A stretch of DNA of 64,000 bases from an uncultured Blautia sp. (GTDB lineage Bacteria; Bacillota; Clostridia; Lachnospirales; Lachnospiraceae), in contig NZ_CANTKB010000005.1 of NCBI RefSeq assembly GCF_947654165.1, positions 78,578 through 142,577 of the forward strand. The letters run 5' to 3'. The notes below the pieces were generated by a model. The model saw nothing but the letters and a program-made list of their open reading frames with translations. It was not told where the DNA came from and made no database searches. A program made the position numbers and the translations under genes. Positions 62,314 through 64,000 of the stretch are shown here, piece after piece (positions within the stretch are counted from its first letter, which is position 1; each line of letters opens with the position of its first letter).

Positions 62314-62360
62314 AAAAAACTGCCGTATGAAACCAAACGGAAAATGATTTCATACGACAG
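62314..62360 (-). terminator. Terminator of the folD operon
   Basis: CTGTCGTATGAAA (62360-62348, minus strand) pairs over 13 bp (one G-U) with 62332-62320, loop of 15, then six U. It lies 18 bp past folD. Confidence 0.9.
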
Positions 62361-62378
62361 TGTTAAAATCAACTCACA

Positions 62379-63230
62379 TTAAGCGAATTTTCTTTTTGCT
62401 GCTTCTACCACATGTCCAACCAGTACAGAAGTTGTAACACTTCCAACACCGCCCGGTACAGGTGTGATTGCTTCTACGATGGGTTCTGCTTTTTCGAAAT
62501 CAACATCTCCGCAAAGTTTTCCTTCTGCGTTTACATTGATACCAACATCAATAACAACCTGTCCTTCTCTTAAATAGGTATCATCTACCACACCGGCACG
62601 GCCTGCTGCTACGATCACAATATCTGCCTCTTTTACAACAGAAGGCATATCTACCGTTCTTGTATGACATACCGTAACAGTAGCATTTTTCTTGATCAGC
62701 ATCATTGCTGCAGGTTTTCCTACTACAAGGCTTCTTCCCACTACTACTGCTTTTTTACCTGTGCAGTCGATTCCGTAATGGTCTAAGATTTCCATACATG
62801 CCTGTGGTGTACATGGAGGGAATCCAACATTTTTTCCTGTGAATACACCGGACATAGAACCATCTGTCATACAGTCAACGTCTTTTGCAGGGTCAAGAGC
62901 ATTTTCAATCACAGACTGATCTAAATGTTTTGGAAGAGGACGGAATAATAATACCCCGTGAATAGCATCATCTTTGTTCACTTTGTCAATGGTTGCCAGT
63001 AATTCTTCCTGTGATACATCTGCAGGAAGTAAAATTTTTTCACATGCAACACCTAAAGTCTCGCAGCGTTTGGTTGCTCCTCTTTCGTAGGAAATATCAC
63101 TTTCATTTTCTCCTACACGGATGATTCCCAGAGTAGGTTTTACTCCTTTTGCTTCTAATGCAGCAACATCTGCTTTGATTCTTTCATTTAATGCTGCTGT
63201 TACTTCTTTCCCAAGTAATCTCTTTGCCAT
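62379..63230 (-). CDS. folD: Methylene-tetrahydrofolate dehydrogenase (FolD family, cyclohydrolase lysine absent)
   Basis: 283 residues of FolD fold with GVLLFRPLPKHLDQ, DVDCMTDGS, the NAD(P) motif VVGRSLVVGKPAAMML and TPVPGGVGSVTTSVL. In bifunctional FolD enzymes the catalytic lysine follows a Tyr by four residues (YxxxK). Here the segment is SYERGATKRC, with Ala at that place. The neighbour upstream is a separate cyclohydrolase, so this FolD is probably only the dehydrogenase step of the C1 folate pathway. Confidence 0.93.
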   Translation of the reverse strand: MAKRLLGKEVTAALNERIKADVAALEAKGVKPTLGIIRVGENESDISYERGATKRCETLGVACEKILLPADVSQEELLATIDKVNKDDAIHGVLLFRPLPKHLDQSVIENALDPAKDVDCMTDGSMSGVFTGKNVGFPPCTPQACMEILDHYGIDCTGKKAVVVGRSLVVGKPAAMMLIKKNATVTVCHTRTVDMPSVVKEADIVIVAAGRAGVVDDTYLREGQVVIDVGINVNAEGKLCGDVDFEKAEPIVEAITPVPGGVGSVTTSVLVGHVVEAAKRKFA

Positions 63231-63278
63231 TTTATTAGCATCCTCCTAAAAGTTTTCTCTTATAAATAACCGGTCTGA

Positions 63279-63908
63279 TTATTTTAATCTGGATAATACG
63301 CTGTCAAAGGTTTCATCAGCAATCTTTGTGTATTTTTCCAGCATAGCATCTGCTTTTTTGTTTAATTCCTCTGCATATGCTCTGTCAGCCATAGATTTTG
63401 TATTGATATAAACATTTAAGCTGGCACCTTTTAAAGCTGCTTTACAGAATGCTGCACCAACACCGGCATCACTGATAGCAAGTGTAGATCCTTTTGCCGC
63501 AAACTCTACAATCACTTCAATGGCTTCACAGCATTTTTCCATGATTTCCATAGGTACGGAACATGCGTCTTTCAGAACGATTTCCATTACTCTGGCTTTT
63601 TCAGCTTTTTCTTCTTCGGTTGCTCTTGGCATACCGTATGCTTTTGAGAGAGGTTCAAACACTTCTGCATCTCTCTCGATCAGACGAAGAAAATCTTTCT
63701 GGAGTTCGTCACATTTTTTCTTTAACTCCCACATTTCGTCTTCTACTTCCGCATATTTTTTCTTACCAACGGTAAGGCTTCCTACCATGTTTCCAAGTGC
63801 AGTACCTACCGCACCTACCAAAGCAGATGCACCGCCGCCGCCCGGAACCGGAGCCTTAGATGCTAATACTTCTACAAATTCATTACATGGAACAGTTGAA
63901 AATCCCAT
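63279..63908 (-). CDS. fchA: Methenyl-tetrahydrofolate cyclohydrolase (FchA, cyclodeaminase family)
   Basis: 209-residue helical protein of the formiminotransferase-cyclodeaminase family. It has the N-terminal PVPGGGGASALVGAVGTALGNMV and later ISDAGVGAAFCKAALKGAS. In clostridial acetogens FchA catalyses the cyclohydrolase step between formyl- and methenyl-tetrahydrofolate. It stands between fhs and folD in the pathway order. Confidence 0.9.
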   Translation of the reverse strand: MGFSTVPCNEFVEVLASKAPVPGGGGASALVGAVGTALGNMVGSLTVGKKKYAEVEDEMWELKKKCDELQKDFLRLIERDAEVFEPLSKAYGMPRATEEEKAEKARVMEIVLKDACSVPMEIMEKCCEAIEVIVEFAAKGSTLAISDAGVGAAFCKAALKGASLNVYINTKSMADRAYAEELNKKADAMLEKYTKIADETFDSVLSRLK

Positions 63909-63945
63909 TTCTGTATCCTCCTTAAACCTTCCTGCCTTCTTAAAA

Positions 63946-64000
63946 TTAGAACAGACCGGAAATCTTTCCTGTTTCGTCTACATCGATTCTTTCTGCTGCA
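63946..64000 (-). CDS. fhs: Formate-tetrahydrofolate ligase, C-terminal end only
   Basis: The minus-strand frame entering from the window end reads AAERIDVDETGKISGLF-stop, the usual end of formate-tetrahydrofolate ligase (a DxDG-type turn, then GLF). Only 18 residues are in the window. Its place before fchA and folD matches the C1 branch gene order, which supports the call. Confidence 0.78.
   Translation of the reverse strand, partial: AAERIDVDETGKISGLF

Overview
The window looks like chromosomal DNA of an anaerobic, spore-forming Firmicute of the Lachnospiraceae type, possibly near Blautia; no species is claimed. The reasons are a type III glutamine synthetase, a split archaeal-type glutamate synthase, an anaerobic cobalamin pathway with riboswitches, spoIVA, a small Gly/Cys-rich protein typical of the family, and folD-fchA-fhs C1 genes as in acetogens. 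Genes are densely packed in long operons. No rRNA, tRNA, CRISPR array, IS element or prophage was seen.

Region 1 (1-15.35 kb, minus strand): a nitrogen-distribution operon read as glnN, amt-glnK fusion, asnB, pyrG, purF, carA, carB, dapL. It makes glutamine, then spends it through four glutamine amidotransferases. A separately promoted metY follows, cut by the window edge. The glnN leader holds two intrinsic terminators in tandem, each overlapped by a hairpin with the hexaloop AAGGGC.

Region 2 (15.4-23.0 kb, plus strand): a Trp T-box leader followed by the wreck of a trp operon. A trpG tail, a trpD with its middle missing, three codons of trpC fused to the last half of trpB, and an intact trpA remain. 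Next comes gltB1-gltB2-gltB3, a GSI-like glutamine synthetase and an ANTAR antiterminator protein. The gltB1 leader has the same hexaloop-plus-terminator design, so the ANTAR protein probably controls both this operon and the divergent glnN operon.

Region 3 (23.0-29.5 kb): a polyol-type zinc dehydrogenase with a ROK repressor sharing a palindromic operator, a subtilase, a Gly/Cys-rich small protein, and a membrane-anchored MutS-like ATPase that ends the hem operon.

Region 4 (29.5-56.95 kb): cobalamin synthesis. hemA-sirC-hemC-cobA/hemD-hemB-hemL (minus) makes precorrin-2 and sirohydrochlorin. A cobalamin riboswitch controls cbiM-cbiN-cbiQ-cbiO/cbiK (plus), a cobalt ECF transporter whose ATPase is fused to the cobaltochelatase. 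A roughly 15-kb minus operon from cbiD to cbiC carries the rest of the anaerobic pathway, preceded by a second riboswitch-like attenuator.

Region 5 (56.95-64 kb): spoIVA, a probable DNA-repair radical SAM protein with its partner under apparent LexA boxes, a decayed MATE pump with a decayed WYL-type regulator, and folD-fchA-fhs (fhs cut by the window end).
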